Assembly: GCF_945915435.1 (NCBI RefSeq)
Contig: NZ_CAMEFG010000009.1
Span: 18,501 to 82,500 of the forward strand
Length of the DNA: 64,000 nt
Reading direction: 5' to 3'
DNA from: an uncultured Paracoccus sp.
GTDB lineage: Bacteria; Pseudomonadota; Alphaproteobacteria; Rhodobacterales; Rhodobacteraceae
Below the pieces are notes generated by a model. It saw nothing but the letters and a program-made list of their open reading frames with translations, did not search any database and had not been told where the DNA came from. Each line of letters begins with the position of its first letter. Position 1 is the first letter of the stretch. The position numbers were made by a program, and so were the translations under genes. Below, one piece after another: positions 46,941 to 56,030 of the stretch.

Positions 46941-47318
46941 ATGCCGCTTTACGAGCATGTGCTGATCGCCCGCCAGGACCTGTCGAATGCGCAGGCCGAA
47001 GGGCTGATCGAACATTTTTCCACCGTGCTGGCCGATAACGGCGGCAAGGTCGTGGATCACGAATATTGGGGCGTCCGCACGCTCGCCTACAAGATCAACA
47101 AGAACCGCAAGGGCCATTACGCCTTCCTGCGCTCGGACGCGCCGTCCGACGCCGTGCAGGAAATGGAACGCCTGGCCCGCCTGCACGACGACGTCATGCG
47201 CGTCCTGACCATCAAGGTCGATGAGCACAAGGAAGGCCCGTCGGTCCAGATGCAGAAGCGCGAGGACCGCGACCGGGGCGAGCGCCGCGAACGTCGCGAC
47301 CGCGAAGACCGTAACTGA
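46941..47318 (+). CDS. rpsF: 30S ribosomal protein S6
   Basis: A 125-residue ribosomal protein that pairs with S18 on the platform of the small subunit. The opening [12 protein letters not shown], the [17 protein letters not shown] segment and the highly charged C-terminal tail ([14 protein letters not shown]) are typical. It is the first gene of rpsF-rpsR-rplI, with an AAAAGGGAA ribosome site. Confidence 0.96.
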   Translation: MPLYEHVLIARQDLSNAQAEGLIEHFSTVLADNGGKVVDHEYWGVRTLAYKINKNRKGHYAFLRSDAPSDAVQEMERLARLHDDVMRVLTIKVDEHKEGPSVQMQKREDRDRGERRERRDREDRN

Positions 47319-47337
47319 GCAAGGGGATCTGAAAGAC

Positions 47338-47565
47338 ATGGCGAACAAGCCCTTTTTCCGCCGCCGCAAGGTCTGCCCCTTCTCGGGCGATAATGCTCCG
47401 GCGATCGACTACAAGGACACGCGTCTGCTGCAACGCTACATTTCCGAGCGCGGCAAGATCGTTCCTTCGCGAATCACTGCCGTTTCGGCGAAGAAGCAGC
47501 GTGAGCTGGCCCGTGCGATCAAGCGCGCGCGGTTCCTGGCCCTGCTGCCCTACGCCGTGAAGTAA
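47338..47565 (+). CDS. rpsR: 30S ribosomal protein S18
   Basis: A 75-residue protein with the conserved [12 protein letters not shown] start, [18 protein letters not shown] and [32 protein letters not shown] 47338 lies 19 bases after rpsF with a GGGGAT/GAAAG ribosome site; an open frame reaching back into rpsF is not coding. Confidence 0.97.
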   Translation: MANKPFFRRRKVCPFSGDNAPAIDYKDTRLLQRYISERGKIVPSRITAVSAKKQRELARAIKRARFLALLPYAVK

Positions 47566-47577
47566 GGAGAGACGATC

Positions 47578-48180
47578 ATGCAAGTCATCCTGCTGGAACG
47601 CGTGGCCAAACTGGGCCAGCTTGGCGAGGTCGTCCGGGTCAAGGACGGTTACGCGCGCAACTTCCTGCTGCCGCAAGGCAAGGCCCTGCGCGCTTCGGAA
47701 GCCAATATCCAGGCATTCGAGGCCCAGAAGGCCGATCTGGCCGCCCGCAACGAGGAAACCCGTGACGAGGCGCAGAAACAGGCCGAAAAACTGAACGGCC
47801 AGACCTTCATCATCATCCGTTCGGCGTCCGACGCCGGCGCGCTTTACGGTTCGGTCACGACCCGCGATGCCGCCGATGCCGCGAATGCCGCCGGTTTCGA
47901 GGTCGAGCGCCGTCAGGTCGTCCTGAACGCGCCGATCAAGGAACTGGGCCTGCACGAGGTCTCTGTCCAGCTTCACCCCGAAGTGGACACGACCATCGTG
48001 CTGAACGTCGCCCGCTCGCAGGAAGAGGCCGAGTTGCAGGCTTCCGGCAAGTCCATTCGTGAACTGGCCGCCGAAGCCGAGGCCGAAGCCGAATTCGAGA
48101 TCGCCGAGCTGTTCGACGACATCGGCGCCGCAGGCCGCGACGACGACGAAGGCGACATCGCCCCGCGCGGCGACGCCTGA
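47578..48180 (+). CDS. rplI: 50S ribosomal protein L9
   Basis: A 200-residue protein, longer than the roughly 150 residues of E. coli L9 because of an acidic C-terminal extension (about 155-200, rich in Glu, Ala and Asp). The N-terminal RNA-binding domain has [35 protein letters not shown] sequence, followed by the long helix and the C-terminal domain with the [13 protein letters not shown] motif. An AAGGAG site precedes it. A strong terminator follows. Confidence 0.96.
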   Translation: MQVILLERVAKLGQLGEVVRVKDGYARNFLLPQGKALRASEANIQAFEAQKADLAARNEETRDEAQKQAEKLNGQTFIIIRSASDAGALYGSVTTRDAADAANAAGFEVERRQVVLNAPIKELGLHEVSVQLHPEVDTTIVLNVARSQEEAELQASGKSIRELAAEAEAEAEFEIAELFDDIGAAGRDDDEGDIAPRGDA

Positions 48181-48204
48181 TCGGGCATCACCGCAAGAAA
48201 CCGG

Positions 48205-48234
48205 AAAACGCGCCGCCTCGACGGCGCGTTTTTT
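48205..48234 (+). terminator. Intrinsic terminator after rplI
   Basis: CGCGCCG (48209-48215) pairs with CGGCGCG (48222-48228) around a six-base loop, preceded by AAAA and followed by six T residues. It should end the rpsF-rpsR-rplI transcript. Confidence 0.88.
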
Positions 48235-48316
48235 GTTGCGCGCCCCGCCCCTGCGCCGGAACAATCCCCGCCCGTGGAAGGTTTATCCTGCAAGTTCGGA
48301 CAGAAGAGGATGCGAG

Positions 48317-48946
48317 ATGAGCGACCGTGACGAGTTCACCCCCCAAACCGAAGCCGATCGGACCAGCCAGACCCGCTTCGGTCCGCGTCCGGTCCCCAAG
48401 GGCCACATCCCGCACGGGCAGCGCCACGAATCGCGCCGGGTCATCCCGCATGGCGAAGTGTCGCCCGACGGTAAACGCGCCTGGCCGCGGCCCTCGCTGA
48501 CGGCGCGGCTGATCGTCTGGGGCGGGACCGGCATCGCGGTCGCCGCCGCGACGGCGGGCACGGTGCTGGCGATGCGCCATGTCGTCGATCTGATCGCGGG
48601 CGAACCCGGACCGAAGCCGCACCGCCGCAAGGACCCGCAACCCGTCGCCCCACGCCCGCAGCCCGCGCCGCGCCGCAAGCCGCCGCAGCCGCATCTGATG
48701 GATGAGATCGAGGAAAACACCCGCCGCCTGACCGGGACCGTCGATGGCGTCGTCGGCTCGCTGGGTTCCGCGGTCGCCGGGTTTCGCAGCGTCGCCTCGC
48801 AAGCCGCAAGCATCGCGCGAGAGTTCGGCGATACCGCCGAACTGGTTCGCGGCCTGCTGAACCGCCGCGCGGAACCCCGGCAGCCCGAACCCCGACACCG
48901 CGACGACGCACCGGACGCCGATACCGACCGATTTCACCGCCTTTAG
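48317..48946 (+). CDS. Single-pass membrane protein of unknown function
   Basis: A 209-residue protein with a polar N-terminal part (about residues 1-60), one membrane helix (about 66-87) and a Pro/Arg/Lys-rich linker. A heptad-like helix follows (about 125-185, MDEIEENTRRLTGTVDGVVG and onward) that may form a coiled coil. I do not recognise the family. ATG 48317 has GAGG upstream. It precedes the YihY-like gene by 19 bases and may be co-expressed with it. Confidence 0.7.
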   Translation: MSDRDEFTPQTEADRTSQTRFGPRPVPKGHIPHGQRHESRRVIPHGEVSPDGKRAWPRPSLTARLIVWGGTGIAVAAATAGTVLAMRHVVDLIAGEPGPKPHRRKDPQPVAPRPQPAPRRKPPQPHLMDEIEENTRRLTGTVDGVVGSLGSAVAGFRSVASQAASIAREFGDTAELVRGLLNRRAEPRQPEPRHRDDAPDADTDRFHRL

Positions 48947-48965
48947 CCGGACGGGGCCGCGACCC

Positions 48966-49868
48966 ATGCAAGCAATCCGCAGCGATGCGCAACAGGGCGC
49001 GCGCATGCGCATGCGCCACCTGCGCTGGCGCGATTGGTGGCATATCCTGCGCGGCGTGGTGGGGCAGTTCAGCCAGGATCGCGTGCTGTCGGTGGCGGGC
49101 GGCGTCACCTTTTTCGTGCTGCTGGCGCTGGTGCCGGTGCTGACGACCTTCGTTTCGATCTATGGCCTTTTCGCGGACCCCCAGACCATCAGCCAGCATA
49201 TCGAGATGCTCGCCCGCTTCCTGCCCGGCGATGTCGTGGGCATCGTGCAGGGGCAGATCCGGCATATCACCGCGACCTCCAGCGCGACCCTGTCGGCGAC
49301 GGGCATCCTGGCGGCGCTGATGGCGCTTTATTCCGCGACCGGGGGCATGAAGGCGATGATCGAATCGCTGAACCTGGCCTGGTATCAGCGCGAAACGCGC
49401 GGCCTGATCCACCTGAACCTGATCGGGCTGGCCTTTACCCTTGGCGCGATCTTCCTGGTGCTGACGACGCTTGGCGTCATCACGCTACTGCCCGCCGTCA
49501 CCCGCTGGCTGCATTTCCCGCCCGAATTGCAAAGCCTGATCGCCCTTGCCCGCTGGCCCGTGCTGCTGGCCGCGCTGACCGTCGCCATCGCCATGCTTTA
49601 CCGATGGGCGCCCGCCAGCCGGAACGGCAAGCGCCCGCGCGCGATCCCCGGCGCCTTCGTGGCGTCAGTGGCGCTGGTCGCCGCCTCGATCGGGTTTTCG
49701 TGGTATGTCGCCAATATCGCCGAATACAACCGGACCTATGGCTCGCTCGGCGCAATCGTGGTGACGATGATGTGGCTGTGGATCGCCTCGATCATCATCA
49801 TGCTGGGGGCCGAGCTCAATTCCGAAGTGGACAGGTATCTGCGCCGCAAGAACGACGGCGCGGAGTGA
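48966..49868 (+). CDS. YihY/virulence factor BrkB family membrane protein
   Basis: A 300-residue integral membrane protein with six predicted helices. The opening segment SQDRVLSVAGGVTFFVLLALVPVLT and the C-terminal YGSLGAIVVTMMWLWIASIIIMLGAELN are signatures of the YihY/BrkB family. The family was once misassigned as RNase BN and its function is not settled. A terminator follows immediately, shared with the convergent tig. Confidence 0.9.
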   Translation: MQAIRSDAQQGARMRMRHLRWRDWWHILRGVVGQFSQDRVLSVAGGVTFFVLLALVPVLTTFVSIYGLFADPQTISQHIEMLARFLPGDVVGIVQGQIRHITATSSATLSATGILAALMALYSATGGMKAMIESLNLAWYQRETRGLIHLNLIGLAFTLGAIFLVLTTLGVITLLPAVTRWLHFPPELQSLIALARWPVLLAALTVAIAMLYRWAPASRNGKRPRAIPGAFVASVALVAASIGFSWYVANIAEYNRTYGSLGAIVVTMMWLWIASIIIMLGAELNSEVDRYLRRKNDGAE

Positions 49869-49869
49869 A

Positions 49870-49897
49870 AAAGGGCCGCCCCGGCGGGCGGCCCTTT
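49870..49897. terminator. Bidirectional terminator between the YihY-family gene and tig
   Basis: AAAGGGCCGCCC (49870-49881) and GGGCGGCCCTTT (49886-49897) form a 12-base stem with a four-base loop. A/T ends give a T-run in both directions, fitting the two convergent genes. Confidence 0.82.
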
Positions 49898-49908
49898 CGG
49901 CGGGACGA

Positions 49909-51243
49909 TCAGATTTCGTCCAGCGCCTCGATGGCTTTTTCCAGTTCTTCCTTGGTCACGGTCTTTTCGGTGACCTTGGCGCCCTCGACGATGTGGTCCA
50001 CGACCTTGTCTTCGAAGATCGGGGCGCGCAACTGCTGTTGGGCCTGCTGGTTCTGCTGGACGAATTCGAAGAAGGCACGTTCCTGACCGGGGAACTGGCG
50101 GGCCTGGCGCAGCACGGCCTGCGTCATTTCCTGGTCCGAGACGCTGACCTCGGCCTTCTGGCCGATCTCGGCAAGCAGCAGGCCAAGACGGACGCGGCGC
50201 TCGGCCAGCTTCTTGTGTTCGTCGGTCGGTTCGATGTGGTCGTGGTTGTGATCCTGCACATCGGGGTTTTCTTCGTGCCAAAGCTGATGGGCGATCTGCG
50301 CCGCCTCGGCATCGACCAGCGCTTCAGGCAGGTCGAAGCTGACGATTTCGTCCAGCTTGTCCAGCAGCGCGCGCTTGAGGATCTGGCGCGACGCACCCTG
50401 ATACTCGGCCTCGAGCCGCTCGGTGATCTGCGTCTTCAGCGCGTCCAGATCCTCGGCGCCGAATTTCTTGGCCAGCTCGTCGTCGATCTCGGCCTTCTTG
50501 GGCGCCTTGACGGCCTTCACCGTGGTTTCGAAAACGGCGTCCTTGCCGGCCAGGTTCGGTGCGCCATATTCCTCGGGGAACTTGACCTTGACCTCGACCG
50601 CATCGCCGACCTTGGCGCCGACAAGCTGATCCTCAAAGCCGGGGATGAAGCTGCCCGAGCCAAGGACCAGCGGATAATCCTCGGCGGTGCCGCCCTCGAA
50701 CGCCTCGCCATCGACCATGCCCTTGAAGTCGATCACGACCTGATCGCCGTCGGCGGCCTTGGCGCCTTTTTTCTTGTCGTCGAAAGACTTGGCGTTGTCG
50801 GCCAGGTTTTCCAGCGCCTCGGTCACGGCGGCCTCTTCCGCCTTCACCACCAGACGCTCAAGCTCGATGCCGGAAAGGTCGGTCTCGGGGATCGCAGGCA
50901 GCGCCTCATACGTGACATCGACGACGACATCGTCGCCCTCTTTCCAGCCTTCGCCGTTTTCCATCTCGATCTTGGGCTGCAAGGCCGGGCGGTCGCCGCT
51001 TTTTTCCAGATGCTCGCGCAGGGCTGTGTCGATCGCCTCTTGCATGGCATCGCCGAGGACGCGGGGGCCGAACTGCTTTTTCAGCAGCGCCATCGGCACC
51101 TTGCCCTTGCGGAAGCCCTTCATTTCGACTTCAGGCTGGGCCTCTTTCAGCTTGGCATCGACCTTGGCGGCCAGTTCGTCGGCCGTCAGGGTGAATTTGT
51201 AGCCGCGCTTCAGCCCTTCGTTCTGGGTTTCCGTGACCTGCAT
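49909..51243 (-). CDS. tig: Trigger factor
   Basis: This ribosome-bound chaperone and peptidyl-prolyl isomerase is 444 residues long. The N-terminal domain carries the ribosome-binding signature GFRKGKVP. A central FKBP-like domain (about 160-245, with [17 protein letters not shown]) and the helical C-terminal arms follow. A short His/Asp cluster (DHNHDH) lies in the C-terminal domain. ATG 51243 has AAGGAA seven bases upstream; the two ATGs further up have no ribosome site. Confidence 0.95.
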   Translation of the reverse strand: MQVTETQNEGLKRGYKFTLTADELAAKVDAKLKEAQPEVEMKGFRKGKVPMALLKKQFGPRVLGDAMQEAIDTALREHLEKSGDRPALQPKIEMENGEGWKEGDDVVVDVTYEALPAIPETDLSGIELERLVVKAEEAAVTEALENLADNAKSFDDKKKGAKAADGDQVVIDFKGMVDGEAFEGGTAEDYPLVLGSGSFIPGFEDQLVGAKVGDAVEVKVKFPEEYGAPNLAGKDAVFETTVKAVKAPKKAEIDDELAKKFGAEDLDALKTQITERLEAEYQGASRQILKRALLDKLDEIVSFDLPEALVDAEAAQIAHQLWHEENPDVQDHNHDHIEPTDEHKKLAERRVRLGLLLAEIGQKAEVSVSDQEMTQAVLRQARQFPGQERAFFEFVQQNQQAQQQLRAPIFEDKVVDHIVEGAKVTEKTVTKEELEKAIEALDEI

Positions 51244-51438
51244 CTGTGTTCCTTCATCCATCATGGTGCGGCCCAAGGGGCCTGACCCCCAACGCCATGC
51301 GACGCCAAGGCCCGGCCCACGCCAGCCCTGCCGCTGTCAGCGCGTTAGCTATGGGATTTTGCGGGCCATAGCAAGAACCAAGGACCGAATCCGCCCCCGG
51401 AAACGCAGGTTTCCCGGCGGATCGCCGCCCCCGGCGGC

Positions 51439-52209
51439 CTAGTTTGCCGTGACGATGAATTCGACGCGCCGGTTCTGCTGGCGGCCCTCGGGATCGTCCG
51501 AACCGTCGGGATGCTGGTTCGGGGCCACCGGCTCGGCCTCGCCCCGCCCTTCGGTGGTCATCGCATCCGCGCGCACGTCATGCCCGGCCAGCCAGTCGCG
51601 GACCGCATCGGCACGCCGCTCCGACAGGGCCTGGTTGTAATCGTCCGCGCCCTTGGAATCGGTATGGCCAAGGATCAGGATGGCATTGCCGTCCAGCGCG
51701 GCGAAGGCCGTCGCCAGCCGTTCCAGCACGGGTTCGGCATCGGGGCGGATGTCGGATTTGTCGAAATCGAACAATACGTCTCCGGGCAGCGTGACCAGCA
51801 GGCGCGAATCCTGCGGGGCGGCGCCGAAATCGGACAGGATTTCCAGCGTCTGCTCTTGCAGTTCGGGGTCGATCTCGATCTGGCCGAAGCTGGAGCCGGT
51901 CTCGGTCGGGCCGAAGCTGCCGCCCTCGTCCAGCGGCTCGAAACGCGAAGGCGGCAGGTCGAAGGGGGCGAAGGTCGACGGCGGGCCGTCCTCGGCGGTC
52001 ATATCCGGGAACGGGATAGGCGGGGGGATTTCGGCAACCGGAGCCTGCGGGATTTCAGGCACGCGAATGTCGGGCACAGCTATCTCGGGCACGCGGATTT
52101 CGGGAACCTGGATCTCGGGGATCGCCGGAGGCGTTGGCGGCGCAGGCACGTTCTGCGCCATCGCCACCACGGGCAGCGCCAGCAACAAGGCCAGGATTCG
52201 GGCGCGCAT
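51439..52209 (-). CDS. OmpA-like peptidoglycan-binding protein with VPEI repeats
   Basis: A 256-residue exported protein. After a signal peptide (about residues 1-19) come five-residue repeats of the type VPEI-x (about 28-55), then a Pro/Phe-rich linker and a C-terminal OmpA domain (about 150-256). The OmpA domain has VLFDFDKSDIRPDAEP, LGHTDSKGADDYNQALSERRADAVRDWL and NRRVEF. The domain anchors proteins to diaminopimelate in the cell wall. ATG 52209 overlaps the preceding stop (TGATG); a GTG one codon earlier is an alternative. Confidence 0.88.
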   Translation of the reverse strand: MRARILALLLALPVVAMAQNVPAPPTPPAIPEIQVPEIRVPEIAVPDIRVPEIPQAPVAEIPPPIPFPDMTAEDGPPSTFAPFDLPPSRFEPLDEGGSFGPTETGSSFGQIEIDPELQEQTLEILSDFGAAPQDSRLLVTLPGDVLFDFDKSDIRPDAEPVLERLATAFAALDGNAILILGHTDSKGADDYNQALSERRADAVRDWLAGHDVRADAMTTEGRGEAEPVAPNQHPDGSDDPEGRQQNRRVEFIVTAN

Positions 52210-52661
52210 CACTCGGCCAGTTCCAGCGGCAGGTTGATGCCCGGCGCGCGGGGATGGTCGAACCTGAAACCGGGGTTGAAGACCAGTTCCACCTGCTGGA
52301 CACCGGCGGGGATGACGCCGGGGAAGATCAGTTCGCCCTGCATGGTCTGGCCGTTCTCGATCGTCAACTGGGGGTTTTCGGCGACGCGGCGCAGATAAAT
52401 ACGCTCCTGTTCTTCGGGTCCCCAGGAAATATAGGCGTTCTGGTTTCCATTCAGATCGGCCGAGAGACGGCTGGCGCGACCGTCGAAGCTGGCGATCAGG
52501 TCGACCTTTGTCAGGCTGTCCCCGACCGTCAGCGACCGGACCTGCACCGTCAGGCCCACCGGCGCGCTGATCTGGCCCGAGGCGGTCTCGTAAACCCGGT
52601 CCTGCGCCACGGCGGCCGAAGAAATGATCGAGAAAAGAATCGCGAATGCGTAACGGAACAT
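52209..52661 (-). CDS. Small exported protein of unknown function, partner of the OmpA-like protein
   Basis: A 150-residue protein with a signal peptide (about residues 1-19, ending in AVAQ) and a beta-rich mature part (VGLTVQVRSLTVGDSLTKVDLIASFDG, a ISWGPEEQERIYLRR segment and a GELIFPGVIPAG turn). I do not recognise the family. The start at ATG 52661 has GGAG nine bases upstream; the frame extends further but would bury the signal. The stop overlaps the OmpA-like start, which implies coupled translation and a shared envelope role. Confidence 0.72.
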   Translation of the reverse strand: MFRYAFAILFSIISSAAVAQDRVYETASGQISAPVGLTVQVRSLTVGDSLTKVDLIASFDGRASRLSADLNGNQNAYISWGPEEQERIYLRRVAENPQLTIENGQTMQGELIFPGVIPAGVQQVELVFNPGFRFDHPRAPGINLPLELAE

Positions 52662-52783
52662 GAATATGATCTCCGGCGAGGGTGGGGCAACCGTCGCCCC
52701 TGCACCGCGCCAGAATAGGACCCGCCGCGCAAATATTAAGCGAGCATCTGAAAACATGGCAGATTTTCGCCGAAAACCTGCGC

Positions 52784-55603
52784 TCAGTGCGCCTGCGCCC
52801 AGTTGTCGCCCTGCCCCGCGTCCACCACCAGCGGAACCGCCAGACGGACCGCGGGATCGGGGGCGTTCTCCATCACCTGGCGCGCGACGGCGATCAGCTC
52901 GTCCACGGCGGATTCCTCGGCCTCGAACACCAGTTCGTCATGGACCTGCAACAGCATCCTGACGGGCAGGCCGCGAATCGCCTGCGGCATGCGGATCATG
53001 GCGCGGCGGATGATGTCGGCGGCTGCGCCCTGGATGGGGGCGTTGATCGCCTGCCGCCGCGCACCGCCCGCCGCCGGTCCCTTGTCGTTGATCGTGGGTG
53101 TCAGGATGCGGCGCCCGAACAGCGTGCGGACATGGCCGTTTTCCCTGGCATCGGCCACGGTGCGGTCCATATAGGCGCGGATTTCCGGGAATCGCTGGAA
53201 ATAGGTGTCGATGAAGGCCTGCGCCTCGGCGCGCGGAATGCGCAGGTTGCGGGCAAGGCCGAAGCCCGAGATGCCGTAGATCACGCCGAAGTTGATCGCC
53301 TTGGCGCGGCGGCGGATCATCGGATCCATGCCCTCGACCGGGACGCCGAACATCTGGCTGGCGGTCATGGCGTGAATGTCGATCCCGTCGCGAAACGCCT
53401 GTTTCAGCGCGGGAATATCGGCGACATGGGCCAGGATGCGCAGCTCGATCTGGCTGTAGTCCAGGCTGACCAGCCTGTGGCCCGGTGCCGCCACGAAAGC
53501 CTCGCGGATGCGGCGGCCCTCATCGGTGCGCACGGGGATGTTTTGCAGGTTCGGCTCGGTCGAGGCCAGCCGCCCGGTCTGCGCCCCGGTGATCGAATAG
53601 CTGGTGTGGACCCGCCCCGTATCGGGATCGACATGGGTTTGCAGCGCGTCGGTATAGGTCGATTTCAGCTTGGCGATCTGGCGCCAGTCCAGCACGCGGG
53701 CGGGCAGGTCGTGGCCCTCGGCGGCAAGGTCCTCAAGCACATCGGCGCTGGTGGAAAAGGCGCCGGTCTTGCCCTGCTTGCCGCCGGCGAGGCCCATCCT
53801 GCCAAACAGGATCTCACCCAACTGCTTGGGGCTGCCGACGTTGAAACGCTCGCCCGCAAGCTGATGTATTTCGTCCTCAAGCTGCGCCATCTTCTGCGCG
53901 AAGGCGTTGGACATGCGCGCCAGGTGGCCGGTATCGACGGAAATCCCCGCCATCTCCATATCCGCCAGAACCGGGATCATGGGCAGTTCCAGCGTGCGAT
54001 AGGGCGTCGTCACGCGGTTGGGCGACAACTGCCCGCGCAGGCGGTGCCACAGATGCCAGGTGACTTCGGCATCCTCGGCAGCGTAGCGCGCGGCCTTGTC
54101 GATCTCGACCTGGGCAAAGGATATCTGCGACTTGCCCGAACCGATCAGTTCCTTGATCGGGATGCAGCGGTGGCCCAGGTGACGCTCGGCCAACTCGTCC
54201 ATGCCGTGCCCGCCGTCGCCTGCCGACAGCGCAAAGGACATCAGCATCGTATCCTCGACCGGGTGCATGCGGATCGGGCGGCCCAGCAGGCTCTGGCCGT
54301 GGCGGGCGAATATCTTCCAGTCGTATTTGACGTTCTGCCCGATCTTCAGCGTCGCGTCGTTCTCCAGCATCGGTGCCAGCAGGCCAAGCGCCTCGGCGGG
54401 GTCCATCTGCCCCGCGACCCGCTCGACCGAGCCGAACAGGTCCGCCGACCCCTCGACATGGCCAAGCGGCAGATAGGCCGCCCGCCCCGGCCCCGTGCAA
54501 AGCGAAACGCCGACCAGTTCCGCCCGCATCTCGTCAAGCGAGGTCGTCTCGGTGTCGATGGCGACCGCGCCAAGCGTGGCGATCTCGTCCAGCCATTCCT
54601 TCAGCGTGGCGGCGTCGCGGATGGTGACATAGCCCTGATGGTCGATGCGCGGGGGGGTGTCGTCGGCGGTGTCCTGGGCCACGGGCTGGGCGGGAATGGC
54701 GATCACCGGCGCCTCGACCTTGAAACGGCCGGCGACGCGATTCGACAGGGTGCGGAACTCCATCCGCGACAGGAAATCCAGCAGGGGTTCGGGATCGGCG
54801 TCGCGGACCTCAAGGCTTTCCAGCGTGAAATCCAGAGGGGTTTCGCAATCCAGCTCGACCAGCCGGCGCGAAATGCGGATCTGCTCGGCATGGTCGATCA
54901 GGGTCTGGCGGCGCTTGGGCTGCTTGATCTCGGCCGCGCGGGCCAGAAGCTGCTCAAGATCGCCGTATTCGTTGATCAGCAGGGCGGCGGTCTTGATCCC
55001 GATGCCCGGCGCGCCCGGCACGTTGTCGATGGAATCGCCTGCCAGCGCCTGCACGTCGACGACGCGATCCGGCCCGACGCCGAATTTCTCGCGCACCTCG
55101 TCGGGGCCCATCGCCTTGCCCTTGATCGGGTCCATCATCTCGACGCCACCGCCCAGAAGCTGCATCAGGTCCTTGTCCGAACTGATGATCGTCACCCGCC
55201 CGCCCGCGTCCCGCGCATGGCAGGCCAGCGTGGCGATGATGTCGTCGGCCTCGTAATCCTGCACCTCGATGCACGGGATGTTGAAGGCCCGCGTCGCCTC
55301 GCGCGTCAGGGGGAACTGGGGCTTGAGATCCTCGGGCAGGTCGGGGCGGTTGGCCTTGTAGAGCGGATAGATCTCGTTGCGGAAGGTCTTCGAGGAATGA
55401 TCGAAGATCACCGCCGCATGGGTCGGCGCATCCGAGCCGCCGGCGTCCTGGATGTATTTCCAGATCATGTTGCAGAAACCCGCGACCGCCCCGATGGGCA
55501 ACCCGTCGGATTTGCGCGTCAGCGGCGGCAGCGCGTGATAGGCGCGGAAGATGAAGGCCGATCCGTCGATCAGGTGAAGGTGATGGCCCTTGCCGAAACT
55601 CAT
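52784..55603 (-). CDS. polA: DNA polymerase I
   Basis: This 939-residue enzyme of repair and Okazaki-fragment processing has all three domains. The 5'-3' flap nuclease (about 1-290) opens with HLIDGSAFIFRAYHALPP. The 3'-5' proofreading domain has DTETTSL and is apparently active. The polymerase domain has LDYSQIELRILAH (motif A), RRRAKAINFGVIYGISGFG (motif B) and LQVHDELVFE (motif C). ATG 55603 has AAGGAG seven bases upstream. Confidence 0.96.
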   Translation of the reverse strand: MSFGKGHHLHLIDGSAFIFRAYHALPPLTRKSDGLPIGAVAGFCNMIWKYIQDAGGSDAPTHAAVIFDHSSKTFRNEIYPLYKANRPDLPEDLKPQFPLTREATRAFNIPCIEVQDYEADDIIATLACHARDAGGRVTIISSDKDLMQLLGGGVEMMDPIKGKAMGPDEVREKFGVGPDRVVDVQALAGDSIDNVPGAPGIGIKTAALLINEYGDLEQLLARAAEIKQPKRRQTLIDHAEQIRISRRLVELDCETPLDFTLESLEVRDADPEPLLDFLSRMEFRTLSNRVAGRFKVEAPVIAIPAQPVAQDTADDTPPRIDHQGYVTIRDAATLKEWLDEIATLGAVAIDTETTSLDEMRAELVGVSLCTGPGRAAYLPLGHVEGSADLFGSVERVAGQMDPAEALGLLAPMLENDATLKIGQNVKYDWKIFARHGQSLLGRPIRMHPVEDTMLMSFALSAGDGGHGMDELAERHLGHRCIPIKELIGSGKSQISFAQVEIDKAARYAAEDAEVTWHLWHRLRGQLSPNRVTTPYRTLELPMIPVLADMEMAGISVDTGHLARMSNAFAQKMAQLEDEIHQLAGERFNVGSPKQLGEILFGRMGLAGGKQGKTGAFSTSADVLEDLAAEGHDLPARVLDWRQIAKLKSTYTDALQTHVDPDTGRVHTSYSITGAQTGRLASTEPNLQNIPVRTDEGRRIREAFVAAPGHRLVSLDYSQIELRILAHVADIPALKQAFRDGIDIHAMTASQMFGVPVEGMDPMIRRRAKAINFGVIYGISGFGLARNLRIPRAEAQAFIDTYFQRFPEIRAYMDRTVADARENGHVRTLFGRRILTPTINDKGPAAGGARRQAINAPIQGAAADIIRRAMIRMPQAIRGLPVRMLLQVHDELVFEAEESAVDELIAVARQVMENAPDPAVRLAVPLVVDAGQGDNWAQAH

Positions 55604-55772
55604 CTGACGCTCCTTAATCTCGCGAATCTCGCCCTGTTTTGACAGAAACCGGGCGCGGGGCAAAGGGCCGTGCGGCCCGGCGGCGAAACCGTGGCCGAAG
55701 GCCGCGGCGCATCGACGGCCCCCTCGATGGGGGGCGGCGATGCGACCTGCCTGGACGGACCGCCGTCGGGCG

Positions 55773-55961
55773 TCAGTGACCCGCCTGCGCGTGATCGCGG
55801 TCGATGACGAAACGCTTGTCGCAATAGGGGCACTCGACCCAACCCTGTTCGGGCGGGATGACCAGCCAGACCCTGGGATGGCCCACTGCCAGGCTTTCGT
55901 CGCCTTCACAGGCGACCTTCCAGGTGGTGACTGTCTGGGTCTCGGGTGCCGGAATGGTCAT
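55773..55961 (-). CDS. Small zinc-finger protein (zf-CHCC, NDUFS6-like)
   Basis: A 62-residue protein with a CHCC zinc site: Cys18 (VACEGD), His28 (GHPRVWL), Cys44 and Cys47 (CPYCDKRF). This is the arrangement of the mitochondrial complex I accessory subunit NDUFS6 and its bacterial relatives, which suggests an accessory role in NADH dehydrogenase, but no nuo genes are nearby. A GGAACC-type site precedes the ATG. It sits between polA and the divergent ABC ATPase. Confidence 0.88.
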   Translation of the reverse strand: MTIPAPETQTVTTWKVACEGDESLAVGHPRVWLVIPPEQGWVECPYCDKRFVIDRDHAQAGH

Positions 55962-56030
55962 GGAGGTTCCTTGAGCTTTGACGCGAAACGGGGTTTAACC
56001 GGCCCCGATATTAGCCACAGCCAAGCCGCG

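Noticed and set aside
52682..55642. Plus-strand open frame of nearly 1000 codons opposite polA
   Set aside because: Antisense shadow; all polymerase motifs lie in the minus-strand frame.
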